Virus record (IMG/VR): IMGVR_UViG_3300020195_000051
Coordinates: 1 to 44,434 of that record
Source of the DNA: a virus
Length of the DNA: 44,434 nucleotides
Strand: one strand, 5' to 3'
In this document: piece after piece, positions 22,142 through 30,927 of the stretch
Layout: each line of letters begins with the position of its first letter
Position numbering within the stretch: position 1 is the stretch's first letter
Program-made: the position numbers and the translations under genes
The notes under the pieces: generated by a model
Databases searched by the model: none
Told to the model about the DNA's origin: nothing
The model's input: only the letters and a program-made list of their open reading frames with translations

Positions 22142-24340
22142 TTATACCCTTATGAAAACTCGTGCCCCGTAATTGGCAGGAGTTGTTTGATCGCCGCCTG
22201 TGACTGTGATTCCGGTCGAATTATTTAATCCACCGGAAAGCGTTAAGTTCGAGGTCGTGTTTGTGTCATAAGATGCAAAAGCTAGATATCCTCCGGCATC
22301 GCCTACACCGCTATAGAAGCCAAGGCTATGTGTATGCCCGCTATCAACAAGGGTGAAGCCGTTCTTATTAGTTAATTCCGTTTGTACGGAACCAACATTA
22401 TCCCCAGTAGATCCGCCTGTTGTCGCCGCAGTTCTCGTTGAAGCGTTTGGATCTGCATATTGCGAAATCGTATGCGTTCCAGTTCCCGTTGTAGTGATAT
22501 TAATTGCAGTCCCGGCAAGGGCATTGGCCTCGGTCGTTGCTACTTTGATCGTATCTGCTGAAACGTAGATCGCGTAATAAGTCGTTGCGAGAGACAGGCC
22601 AGTTGGCAAGGTGGTTGTCGTCGTAAATCTAACTGGAAACCCGCTCCGATTTATGCCGTGCCCGGTGATTGTTAAAACCTCCGTGCCAGTATCCACATCA
22701 GTTGTTGCGAAGTTCTTTGCTGCAAACCCGACATAGCCTCTTCGGTAACGTGCTCGCGAGTCTGCGACGTTGAATGAAGTTGAATTGTCTCCTTGGCCGT
22801 TTGCAACGCCCGTTTCTGACCAAAGACGAAAGAGGAGATTTCGATCATAGGCAGAGCCATCGGCAGAGACGGTTCCTGCTGGCACCCGGGTTCTTGAGGT
22901 ATCGATGTAATCGCCCGGATCGTGCAGATGTGCTGATCCTCCGCCGCGAAGTGAAATTGTCGTCGTTGCATTTGATGAGGCGTTATTGAAAAAAGATCCG
23001 ACATATCTCCATGGATTGTACGGATGATAATAGCCGTAAAGATCTTCTCTTCGATCGTATGGAATTACATCGGAGATGATCGATTTACCTGCATCAGTAA
23101 TATAAAGGTGATAAGCGGTCGAAGATGTTTCAGTGACTCCGGTATCCATTTGTGTCGAAGGAATCCATTTTACGAAATCATGCTCATAATTAATTAATTG
23201 TCCTGCGACGTGAATCTTTGCTCCGTGTGCTACGTGGCGAAGTTCATCGATTGCGTAGTATTCCGGTGTAACCGTATTGAGTTCGTAATAAACCGAGAAG
23301 AACTCAAAGCTTCTTGCTCCAACGCAGTTTGCAGAATCCTGAATACACATTCCGACTAAATGCGCGCCCGCTGTTGTGAAAGCTCCCGAGGCGTAGCGTT
23401 TCCAAGATGAAGTTGATAAGTCGTACCAATAGTCACCGGAACTAGGACTTGGCGGAGTTGTTGCACTGTAAATCGGATTCGCATAAGTGACATCGAGAGT
23501 TGAGTCGTTTTTAAGGAAAACCCAGGTAATTTTCATCAAAGTGATCACGTCGTTGTCAGATAAAACAACGCGAGGGATCGGTGCGTCTGCACTGTTAAAG
23601 AAATATCCTCTGCGAACTTTAGTCAGTGTCGTTGAGCTTGCAACGTAGGCAAGGAAGTATTCCGTGCTTGCTGAATGCACAACCTTGAAAGCTTGATAAG
23701 TTCCAACAAGGGCACCGATCGAGGCCCCCATTGCATCTACGTTCATTGTGGAATTATGCTCGCCGACGATCTTTGTCCAAGATTGTCCAGTGAAAGTTGA
23801 GTCGTTAATGAGGCAAGTATTCGTCGAGCTGGCAGGGAGTGAGAGGCCGGTCGAAGTAATGTCTGTCGTAATGGTTGTTGCTGTTCCGTCGATGGAGGCG
23901 ACGAAATTAGTCGTTGCACCCTTTAAAGTGACTGTTGCAGCAGCGCCGTGGGGAACGAGGAAAACAGGCTGATTTGAGCCGCTACCGCGAATGCGTCCGG
24001 AGATAATACGTGAATCTGGAATCGTATTACCCAGTGATACTAACGTATCGATTTCGTCGATAGAGAGAGCGGGCGCTTCGTACCAGTAGGTGTTTCCTAA
24101 AATGCGTTTTAGAACGAAACGGATTCTTTCGAGTTCACCGGCAAGACTTGTTGCTAGGCTTTCAGTTCCGAGTGCTCCGGGGGTTGTCTGAAGTTTCATT
24201 TGCGCAGTTGAAGCACTGTAATCGTCCATTCCTGCGGGAACAAAGTTTGTTATGAAGTTATCAAATTCGGCGTCGAGATCTGTGTCCGTTAGATTTTCAA
24301 GTGCAGTCCAGTTTTTAACTCGTGAAAATGTTGCGCCCAT
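22142..24340 (-). CDS. Tail fibre / collar-type protein, 732 aa
   Basis: The N-terminal part (GATFSRVKNWTALENLTDTD, ELERIRFVLKRILG) is typical of phage tail fibre attachment domains. The middle is beta-rich; residues about 560-625 form a module with LPTGLSLATTYYAIYVSADT and GTGTHTIS, also found in the adaptor protein at 25941-27143. The C-terminus (SGHTHSLGFYSGVG ending PANYGARVFIRV) is the tail-collar/tail-tip type with an H-T-H pattern. It probably contacts the host receptor. Confidence 0.8.
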   Translation of the reverse strand: MGATFSRVKNWTALENLTDTDLDAEFDNFITNFVPAGMDDYSASTAQMKLQTTPGALGTESLATSLAGELERIRFVLKRILGNTYWYEAPALSIDEIDTLVSLGNTIPDSRIISGRIRGSGSNQPVFLVPHGAAATVTLKGATTNFVASIDGTATTITTDITSTGLSLPASSTNTCLINDSTFTGQSWTKIVGEHNSTMNVDAMGASIGALVGTYQAFKVVHSASTEYFLAYVASSTTLTKVRRGYFFNSADAPIPRVVLSDNDVITLMKITWVFLKNDSTLDVTYANPIYSATTPPSPSSGDYWYDLSTSSWKRYASGAFTTAGAHLVGMCIQDSANCVGARSFEFFSVYYELNTVTPEYYAIDELRHVAHGAKIHVAGQLINYEHDFVKWIPSTQMDTGVTETSSTAYHLYITDAGKSIISDVIPYDRREDLYGYYHPYNPWRYVGSFFNNASSNATTTISLRGGGSAHLHDPGDYIDTSRTRVPAGTVSADGSAYDRNLLFRLWSETGVANGQGDNSTSFNVADSRARYRRGYVGFAAKNFATTDVDTGTEVLTITGHGINRSGFPVRFTTTTTLPTGLSLATTYYAIYVSADTIKVATTEANALAGTAINITTTGTGTHTISQYADPNASTRTAATTGGSTGDNVGSVQTELTNKNGFTLVDSGHTHSLGFYSGVGDAGGYLAFASYDTNTTSNLTLSGGLNNSTGITVTGGDQTTPANYGARVFIRV

Positions 24341-25941
24341 TATGCTCTCCCGCTATTTGCAGCCTTCTGATTCTGGTTAGAAGGTCGCATGTAAACTTTG
24401 ATGCCTGTGACCTTAAAATTCTCATTATTTCCTGATTGACTGATTTTAAACGATATAGTCCTGCCCGCGCCATAGAGTTTTTTGCGAACCGTGGCTGAGG
24501 CATTGGCGGTTAGGCGATCCGTGGCAAGGGTGAAGTCGCCTAGAACAGGGCCTTTTGAGACAGAGATTTGAATCGTTTCGATGTAAATTCCATCGATGTA
24601 ATAGGCCAAATCGATGTTCCAGCGCCCTGTAGGAACGAACTTAAGCTCGACGAAATCAAAGATTTTATTGAGATTCGCGATCTGGGGGTCTGCCTGACCA
24701 AAATCAATGTGCGGGGTCTGGAGCGTAGCCGTATAAGCATCGCCCCCGACGTTGCGATCCATTCGATCCGTTTCATAAATCCAGCCTGCCTCGTTGCCGT
24801 AGAAAATCTTCTTCTTTTTGCCCATTTGACGGAATGCGAAACAGTTCACTTGGTCTTTCGTAATGACCGTTATGTCTGGGCGTGACTTGCTGAAGTCGAG
24901 TTTTAAGATGCGATCGTTCTTAATTCCCCCGGAACTGCGGCAGGCGAAATAGGCTGTTTTCTTGCCTTCGTCGTAGATGCCCCGGCGCTCGTCGAGTCCT
25001 TCCATGGACAGTTCATTGCGCATGTAATTTGAGACTTCCATAAGGCTGAAAACGTCGCCGCCTTCAACTTCTCCTGCGTTCTGCTCTACGGCCTTGTAGC
25101 TTGTGAGGGAGCCTGAAGCGTTTGCAACAAGGAGATCATCGACGGCAATGACTTGCCCGTCGGGGCCTGCTGCGCCGAATTCGTTACTGATTTTTGTGAA
25201 ATACCATGTTGCGGGATCTGCGTTGTCGTCGATTAGGACATAGACTCCGAGGGGTTTTTTGAAAACGAAAAGGCGCTTCTTATAAACAACCCACGCATTG
25301 AGGCGTTCGCCTTCGCCAGGCCCTACGGGATAATTTTCGGCTTGTCCCGTTGCGAAATTCTCATGGTCATCAGGATCGGAGGCATAGGCAATGTGATCCA
25401 TGAAAGCCCAAAGGCGATCACGGAAAATGATTCCCCCGCGAGGATAGTTTCCTACGGTCCAATCGACGGAAGGGAATTCAATATTTTTACGTACAATAGC
25501 ATCGCCTTCAATCACTTGAATTGGCGAATTGCCCGAATAGATGAAGATTTTTCTTTCGAGAGTCGGAGCTTCTTTTCCACCTGTTACAGCGGTTACTTGA
25601 ATCTGAGGAGAGACGAGAATTGTTGTCGGAGCATTTAAAAATGCAGTGATTTCAGTTTGAGTCTCGGGATCAGGCAGTTTATAGACTTTACCCTCGCGAG
25701 TAACGGCAATGAAGCGTTGAAGATCTTCAGTAGGGAACCAATCTAAAAGAGTGACAATTCCCGAGGGCAAAACAGAGTTATTCCACTTCCGGGAGCCTGA
25801 ATCCTTCTGGATAATGCCGTCACGTATTTCTACGTTGTTTGCAATAATGAGATGTGAATCAGGAATATCGGAGGGATTAAGATCTGTCATCAAGCCGCCG
25901 CGACCAATTTTAATGTCTAGCTGCGAGCCTTGATAACTCAT
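24340..25941 (-). CDS. Tail hub / nozzle protein (P22 gp10-like)
   Basis: It encodes 533 residues, starting MSYQGSQLDIKIGRGGLMTD LNPSDIP (typical of podovirus tail hub or stabilisation proteins). The body is a beta-propeller-like set of repeats (AVTREGKVYKL, RLWAFMDHIAYASDPDDHEN, RLFVFKKPLGVYVL). It would attach under the adaptor and close the tail channel. Overlaps both neighbours by one base. Confidence 0.75.
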   Translation of the reverse strand: MSYQGSQLDIKIGRGGLMTDLNPSDIPDSHLIIANNVEIRDGIIQKDSGSRKWNNSVLPSGIVTLLDWFPTEDLQRFIAVTREGKVYKLPDPETQTEITAFLNAPTTILVSPQIQVTAVTGGKEAPTLERKIFIYSGNSPIQVIEGDAIVRKNIEFPSVDWTVGNYPRGGIIFRDRLWAFMDHIAYASDPDDHENFATGQAENYPVGPGEGERLNAWVVYKKRLFVFKKPLGVYVLIDDNADPATWYFTKISNEFGAAGPDGQVIAVDDLLVANASGSLTSYKAVEQNAGEVEGGDVFSLMEVSNYMRNELSMEGLDERRGIYDEGKKTAYFACRSSGGIKNDRILKLDFSKSRPDITVITKDQVNCFAFRQMGKKKKIFYGNEAGWIYETDRMDRNVGGDAYTATLQTPHIDFGQADPQIANLNKIFDFVELKFVPTGRWNIDLAYYIDGIYIETIQISVSKGPVLGDFTLATDRLTANASATVRKKLYGAGRTISFKISQSGNNENFKVTGIKVYMRPSNQNQKAANSGRA

Positions 25942-27143
25942 TAGTTATAAATCCATGGGATACGATCATATAAACTTGGCGTTCCGCCGCGTGCATCCAA
26001 GCGTGTGAGCATGCGTCCTTTATTTGTTGAAATCTGGCGCTTCATCTTTCGATTAGCCGTGACAAGTGCCTGTAACGTCGCCTGAGTTTGACGATGGAAG
26101 TAGTCCGATCGCGAATCACTTTTATCCACGAGGATGAAATGTGATGCCGCGTACATGAGGACTTTTCGGAAAGCCCTAGGAATTTTCGGAATGGCCGAAA
26201 TCGTATGTGTACCAGTTCCCACGCCAGTAATATCAATCGCAGTTCCGCCTGAAGTCGCAGCAAGTTTAAACGTATCAAGGGCAGAATCGCGAATATAATA
26301 TACAGTTTCGAGAATAAGCCCCGTAGGAAGGGCGCTTGTTGTAACGACTTTTACTTGTGTTCCATCTCTGAATCCATGGTTTGCAGCCGTGCAGACATCT
26401 GTCGTTGCGGCTGTGAATGTTTTGATTGCAAGCTTTTCAGCTACGGGAATGTATTCGTACTCGACTCGAAGAGACTCGCTTGGGAACTGAGAAAAGCGAA
26501 CTGTTGGCAATCCGTTGAGTTCCTTAAGAAGTGCAAACTTCTGCGGAACCCCTGCGCGTACATGCGAGCGGGGATAATGCTGATCGAAGGAACTTAAGTC
26601 TGTTCCTTCAATTGCGCCCGGTCTGTCGTTCCCGACTTCAGTCCCGAAAACGCGCATTGCCTGCGTGAGGCGTTCAATGTTCGTGGTGAGATCATAGTCT
26701 ATCTTGAACGCGGTGAAGGCTAGCGAGGAGGAAGTTGCTTCGAGGTACTCCTGGTCCAGCGTGAACCCGGCAGCTCCCGAGGTATGCGCCGAAATTCTAT
26801 AAACGGACGTTCTGCTGTTAAAGCGAATGAACCAATCAGCGAAGCTCCCGAGACTTGAACTCGGAGTGGTATTAAACGTCGCTGAAGTGCTCCCGAGCGT
26901 TACGATGCAAGAGCCGGTTTCATAGGGGGCAACAAGTTTTAGGAGTCCGGGGGTCGGGTTTTTTGCCCATTCCCAGGCTTCTCCGAGGTCTACGTTAAAT
27001 TCGTTTCCGCCCGCAAAAAGAGCCCGATACATAGCATCGAGCTGTTCTTCACAGATGGAATCATAATCGGAAGTGCCGTCGGTGAGTTCGCCTGATCTTT
27101 CGAGCGCGGCGAGTTTCAAGTCGAGTGCAGTTTCAAAGTTCAC
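25941..27143 (-). CDS. Head-tail adaptor with inserted beta module, 400 aa
   Basis: It starts with GTG (27143) after AAGGGGG. The outer segments (MNFETALDLKLAALERSGEL, IPRAFRKVLMYAASHFIL) are helical as in podovirus adaptors. Between them a beta module (about residues 245-315: LPTGLILETVYYIRDSALDT, GTGTHTIS) is closely similar to one in the tail fibre at 22142. The protein would link the portal to the tail hub. A terminator lies just upstream of the gene. Confidence 0.65.
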   Translation of the reverse strand: MNFETALDLKLAALERSGELTDGTSDYDSICEEQLDAMYRALFAGGNEFNVDLGEAWEWAKNPTPGLLKLVAPYETGSCIVTLGSTSATFNTTPSSSLGSFADWFIRFNSRTSVYRISAHTSGAAGFTLDQEYLEATSSSLAFTAFKIDYDLTTNIERLTQAMRVFGTEVGNDRPGAIEGTDLSSFDQHYPRSHVRAGVPQKFALLKELNGLPTVRFSQFPSESLRVEYEYIPVAEKLAIKTFTAATTDVCTAANHGFRDGTQVKVVTTSALPTGLILETVYYIRDSALDTFKLAATSGGTAIDITGVGTGTHTISAIPKIPRAFRKVLMYAASHFILVDKSDSRSDYFHRQTQATLQALVTANRKMKRQISTNKGRMLTRLDARGGTPSLYDRIPWIYN

Positions 27144-27161
27144 GCAAACCCCCTTGCGAGG

Positions 27162-27196
27162 AAAAACCGGGGAAGAAGGGAAAACTACTCCCCCGG
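27162..27196 (-). terminator. Rho-independent terminator on the late strand
   Basis: On the minus strand, CCGGGG (27196-27191) pairs with CCCCGG (27172-27167) and is followed by TTTTT (27166-27162). It lies after the 126-aa gene and before the adaptor gene, so transcripts from the capsid genes may be partly stopped before the tail genes. Confidence 0.65.
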
Positions 27197-27221
27197 AACT
27201 CCGGACTTAAAGCCACCCACA

Positions 27222-27602
27222 TTAAGCCGAAGTTTTGTCCTTCGCCTTCGGTGCCTCAACCTTTATTGCAACTGGAGCCACAACTTCGGGAGCGGTTGCT
27301 TTTTCAAGCTTTGCTTCCTCGTGTGCTGCAAGTTCTGCTGACATTCGTGCATGTTCGTTACGCAACTTTGCGATTTCCTGTTCCAGCGTATACTTGGTAA
27401 CAACAGGGGCCAGTTTGAAATCGACTGTTTTTTCCGCCGGAACAGGTTCACCGTTCTCGTAGAAAAATAAGCTTGATCCCGCTGGCTTTTCAAAATATCG
27501 CACACGATCTTTAATGTGTAGGCGATAAGGTTGCGTCTCGACAATGCGCCCGCTCTTTGCGGATTTTTTATGCACGATTAGGTCTAGTGGTTGATAGCTC
27601 AT
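27222..27602 (-). CDS. Virion-region hypothetical protein, 126 aa
   Basis: AAGGG precedes the ATG. The first half is beta-rich (LDLIVHKKSAKSGRIVETQP, YFEKPAGSSLFFYENGEPVP); the second is a helix followed by an Ala/Pro/Lys-rich tail (APVAIKVEAPKAKDK). The tail resembles flexible linkers of capsid-associated proteins. It is the last gene before the terminator at 27162. Confidence 0.55.
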   Translation of the reverse strand: MSYQPLDLIVHKKSAKSGRIVETQPYRLHIKDRVRYFEKPAGSSLFFYENGEPVPAEKTVDFKLAPVVTKYTLEQEIAKLRNEHARMSAELAAHEEAKLEKATAPEVVAPVAIKVEAPKAKDKTSA

Positions 27603-27628
27603 GTTTTTCCCTTTTTTGTTTTAATTAA

Positions 27629-28132
27629 TTACCAGCCGATGACTTCGACTTCAATCGTCTGAGCGGCGATTGCAAGAGCAGAAGCTTCGGATAGTGCAGC
27701 GGCTGCTAAAGTTTCACTTATGACGCCGCCCTTTGTTACGGAATCGGCTTTAGCAATCGTCTTGTCAGTTGCAGCCTCTTTACCGAAAATATCCGTTGCA
27801 TAATATGCAGCAGCAGCGGTTGAAGCAGCGGCCTGTCCACCGATCATCTTCAAATCGTGTGAGTGTGTCTGAGCAGGAGCACGCATAACAATAAGTTTTT
27901 CAGCACTTTGATCGTACTGGAAAATGTATCCTGATGCGCCCTGATCAACGACAACCATGCTTTCGATGTTATTTGGACAACCGAGTTTTCCCTTTGAAAT
28001 AGGAATCCCGTTTGCCGGAACAGTTAGAGAACTGTCACCAAATACGAGTCGCACAAGATTGTGTTTACGTGAATTGTATCGGCGTTGTTTTAATACGGTA
28101 TAAGTTACGTCGCCTGCTGCTAGATCTGCCAT
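27629..28132 (-). CDS. Possible capsid decoration/head-fibre protein, 167 aa
   Basis: The N-terminal 85 residues are beta-rich (VTYTVLKQRRYNSRKHNLVR, VPANGIPISKGKLGCPNNIE) and the rest is Ala-rich and helical. It is expressed with AAGGAG before the ATG and lies in the capsid gene block. A decoration or head-fibre role is inferred from position and composition. Confidence 0.5.
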   Translation of the reverse strand: MADLAAGDVTYTVLKQRRYNSRKHNLVRLVFGDSSLTVPANGIPISKGKLGCPNNIESMVVVDQGASGYIFQYDQSAEKLIVMRAPAQTHSHDLKMIGGQAAASTAAAAYYATDIFGKEAATDKTIAKADSVTKGGVISETLAAAALSEASALAIAAQTIEVEVIGW

Positions 28133-28208
28133 TTTCTTTTCTCCTTGTTAGGGAGGCGAGGAGCCCCAGATTACTCCGGAGCCCCCAACCAACGTGTTTG
28201 TGAACTAA

Positions 28209-28682
28209 TTACGCTGAAGCAATCATGTCGCTGTTATTCGCTGGCGTCTCTGGATTCTCGATGCAGATGAAGCCGTAAACAACCATACCTGTCGGTGTTC
28301 CGGTTCCAATTACGTGTGAGATTTCCATCGAATCACCAACCGCGAAAGCAACTGGGGTAGCTACGTCTTCGTAGACTACTTTACCAATTGCTGTTCCCGA
28401 TGGGAGAATAACCGTTTCAACAACCGCTTCGCCTGTTGCGGAAAGTGGTGTTGGACGTTTCGTGAAAACGACTCGCGGATCAACCGATGTTCCGGAAATC
28501 GCTTCGCCAGTTACTACGCAGAGAACTTGAGTTACTTTGCAAGGACGTATGCAAACTAATTCACCAAGATCAGCGCTTGCTGCTCCGACATCGATTTCCT
28601 TCAATACTTCTGCCGCATTCAGTGAGAGTGGTATGTTCGGAACGAAAAAGTTTAGATGCGTTCCTGCTTCTGTATAAGCCAT
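28209..28682 (-). CDS. Putative capsid decoration protein, 157 aa
   Basis: The protein is beta-rich with small residues (HLNFFVPNIPLSLNAAEVLK, LVCIRPCKVTQVLCVVTGEA, VVYGFICIE). It lies just after the major capsid region, the normal site for small decoration or cement proteins. No family is named with confidence. Confidence 0.5.
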   Translation of the reverse strand: MAYTEAGTHLNFFVPNIPLSLNAAEVLKEIDVGAASADLGELVCIRPCKVTQVLCVVTGEAISGTSVDPRVVFTKRPTPLSATGEAVVETVILPSGTAIGKVVYEDVATPVAFAVGDSMEISHVIGTGTPTGMVVYGFICIENPETPANNSDMIASA

Positions 28683-28698
28683 TTGAAAATTCCTTTCG

Positions 28699-28872
28699 TT
28701 AAAATGTCGATTTTAAGCTTTTAGGTTTCAGGGCTAAGAAGTCCTTTTCCGATTTCATAAAACTTCTCTTCGGAGCGTCGAACGCTTTTTGCGCGGAAGC
28801 TGTATTAGCTATACGCTTTTTCGTCTTTTGCTCCTTCAGATTGTCACTCATCGTCGGGTTCTTCTTAGCCAT
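28699..28872 (-). CDS. Small basic protein, 57 aa
   Basis: ATG 28872 follows TAGGAG; a longer frame to 28944 overlaps the major capsid gene and is not needed. The product is Lys-rich (MAKKNPTMSDNLKEQKTKKR, KALKPKSLKSTF-like tail). It sits between the capsid and decoration genes. A small basic capsid-region protein could bind DNA or a capsid protein; this is inference. Confidence 0.55.
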   Translation of the reverse strand: MAKKNPTMSDNLKEQKTKKRIANTASAQKAFDAPKRSFMKSEKDFLALKPKSLKSTF

Positions 28873-28883
28873 TGAAACTCCTA

Positions 28884-29834
28884 TTAGCTGCTGGTTACGT
28901 GAACGATACGTGCTTCGCCTGCGTTCGCTGTATCCCAGACGCAACCGAACTCAAGAATTCCGTACCAAGCTACGGCTTGCTGACGACCGAAGTCCTTCGC
29001 GTATTCGCTGCGAAGTTCTGGATCTTGAGCAACTACCATCGCTACAGCATCTTCGCCGAAGAAAACCGCTTCACCGAGAACCGAACCCGTACCGAGTGAT
29101 GCGGAAAGTGCAGAGGTATTGTTGATTTCGATGAAACGGATATTTTCAAGACGACCGATTTCGCTGTTAAACTTTGCAGAAGGATCGGTGTACTTCTTCC
29201 AATCTTCCCAAGCCGGATCGGACATTAAACCACGTTTTGCTTTGGTCGAAACCAAACCAATATAATCGTCGCCCATATAGCCCGGAATATTGAGAGTCGA
29301 GAACATGTAATCGCGAATTTGTTCAACGTGATAGACGTTAAGGTTTGCAACTGCTGCCGAAGAAGCAGTTCCATCCGTATCCATCGTCAAAGCAGCAACG
29401 CCTGTTGGAATTGCTTTTACCTTAACTGAAGTTGAAGTGAATGCATCAGCTGCGGCACCGTCAAGAACGAGGCGCATCTGTTTCATCAATTCTTTCTGAA
29501 TGATATTTTCTGGATCAAACTTGCTTAAGTCTTGAGCAAGGCTAGTGAAAGGAACCGAACGGCCCCACTCAGAAACCGTGATCGCAACTGTCGAAAGAAC
29601 TACCGAGTCCTCAGGGACTTTCTGTCCTTCAATTAATCGTCCATTCGTAGGAACGGACATATTGGAAACGCGAGTGATCGTAATCGATTCGCCTTTCTTC
29701 TTGCCGTAGCCGGGTTCTGTCGAAACGAACTGCATGAATTTTGTTTCAGCTAATGCAGCAGAACGCAGCTTGTCGCTGAGTTCGTGATTCCGACTAATGC
29801 CACTTGGTACATCAGTGCTCCATGAAAATGCCAT
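28884..29834 (-). CDS. Major capsid protein (N4 gp56-like HK97 fold)
   Basis: It encodes 316 residues. The sequence FMQFVSTEPGYGKKKGESIT, EGQKVPEDSVVLSTVAITVS, EWGRSVPFTSLAQDLSKFDP and GYMGDDYIGLVSTKAKRGLM matches the N4 gp56 family of major capsid proteins. It is preceded by the acidic scaffold gene and followed by small decoration-type genes, the standard order. Main shell protein of the head. Confidence 0.88.
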   Translation of the reverse strand: MAFSWSTDVPSGISRNHELSDKLRSAALAETKFMQFVSTEPGYGKKKGESITITRVSNMSVPTNGRLIEGQKVPEDSVVLSTVAITVSEWGRSVPFTSLAQDLSKFDPENIIQKELMKQMRLVLDGAAADAFTSTSVKVKAIPTGVAALTMDTDGTASSAAVANLNVYHVEQIRDYMFSTLNIPGYMGDDYIGLVSTKAKRGLMSDPAWEDWKKYTDPSAKFNSEIGRLENIRFIEINNTSALSASLGTGSVLGEAVFFGEDAVAMVVAQDPELRSEYAKDFGRQQAVAWYGILEFGCVWDTANAGEARIVHVTSS

Positions 29835-29860
29835 TTAAAAGTCCTCCGTGATTTATGAAA

Positions 29861-30658
29861 TTATTGTCCGGTTCGTTGCTTCTTTTGAAAGCTCCTAACC
29901 TGATCCGTGAAATTACTACTTGCACCCGATTTCGTTACCGCATGCGGCGCGGGCGAACCCGAACTAGAAATCGTTGGAGCACCGGACCCTGTTACTTCTT
30001 CGGCAGGTCCATCGCCGCGAAACTTTTTCATGAGTTTTCGTGTCTCAGAAACAAGCACTTTGGAGCCTTCTTCCCAAGTTGGTTCCGTTTTACGGGTTCC
30101 AGCTTTGATTTCTTGTCTCCACGATCTCACTAGTTTATCGAACACGAGAGGGAGGAGATCCTCCTTCACGGCTTCGAGATCCTGATGAGCTTCGTAAAAC
30201 TTAACCCAAGTCGCTCGCTTATGTTCTTTAGCTTGAGTGATCTTCTCGGCTTCCGCAAGAACTTTCTGCGTGAGCTTCGCAACTGCCTGTTTCGGATTGA
30301 CCAGTAGCTCCGTAACGATTGCTTGATCGTCGTTGAGATCAAAATCCGCAGAAGGCTGGCTAGGGACTTCTGATTCTACGATTCCCTCGCTCATTGCTCC
30401 CAGCTCCGTTTTTACTGGAGCGTCGTCGGGAACGGGAACGGGATCCTCAGCTGGAATTTGTCCCTCTAGTTCTGCGACGTACGCGAGAAGTTCTTCCTGC
30501 GTTTTAACTTTCTTTTTCCCTTCGTAAACAACTGCCTCCGGAGCTTCTTCAACTTCAGTTTCAGTAACTTCTGCTGCTTCGGTCCCTTCAGGCGTTTCCG
30601 GCGTCTCGACTTCTTCGTTCTCAGTTTCAGTAATCGGTGTTTTGGTGGGCAGTGACAT
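29861..30658 (-). CDS. Scaffolding protein, 265 aa
   Basis: The first 90 residues are very acidic (ETENEEVETPETPEGTEAAE), the middle is coiled and helical (PKQAVAKLTQKVLAEAEKIT), and the C-terminus is basic and Ser/Gly-rich ending KQRTGQ. This composition and the place immediately before the major capsid gene are characteristic of a phage capsid assembly scaffold. It overlaps the gene before it by 32 bases. Confidence 0.75.
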   Translation of the reverse strand: MSLPTKTPITETENEEVETPETPEGTEAAEVTETEVEEAPEAVVYEGKKKVKTQEELLAYVAELEGQIPAEDPVPVPDDAPVKTELGAMSEGIVESEVPSQPSADFDLNDDQAIVTELLVNPKQAVAKLTQKVLAEAEKITQAKEHKRATWVKFYEAHQDLEAVKEDLLPLVFDKLVRSWRQEIKAGTRKTEPTWEEGSKVLVSETRKLMKKFRGDGPAEEVTGSGAPTISSSGSPAPHAVTKSGASSNFTDQVRSFQKKQRTGQ

Positions 30659-30923
30659 TTTCCATCTCCTCTAGTTGTTCCAGTGCTCGGTATTTATTCG
30701 CGACTTTTATGCGCATATTATTCTGCAATTTATCGAGTGCAGAGAGTTCCCCCAGTACTGCAAGAAGCTCCATTCCATGTTTTCCCTCTCGATAATAGGC
30801 AAGTAGCATGGCGTATTGCTGCGTCGTCTGTTCCTCGACGAAGGCTTTTAGCGTTTCCTGAGATGCTATCTCCGCCATTGACCCCGTTTTGATTTTCTCT
30901 TGCAGCTTTGTTTTAATATCCAT
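30627..30923 (-). CDS. Small helical virion-region protein, 98 aa
   Basis: It is an all-helical protein (KTKLQEKIKTGSMAEIASQE, VLGELSALDKLQNNMRIKVA) between portal and scaffold, overlapping the scaffold start by 32 bases. Its place is that of small head-assembly accessory proteins. No family is recognised. Confidence 0.55.
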   Translation of the reverse strand: MDIKTKLQEKIKTGSMAEIASQETLKAFVEEQTTQQYAMLLAYYREGKHGMELLAVLGELSALDKLQNNMRIKVANKYRALEQLEEMENVTAHQNTDY

Positions 30924-30927
30924 TCAG

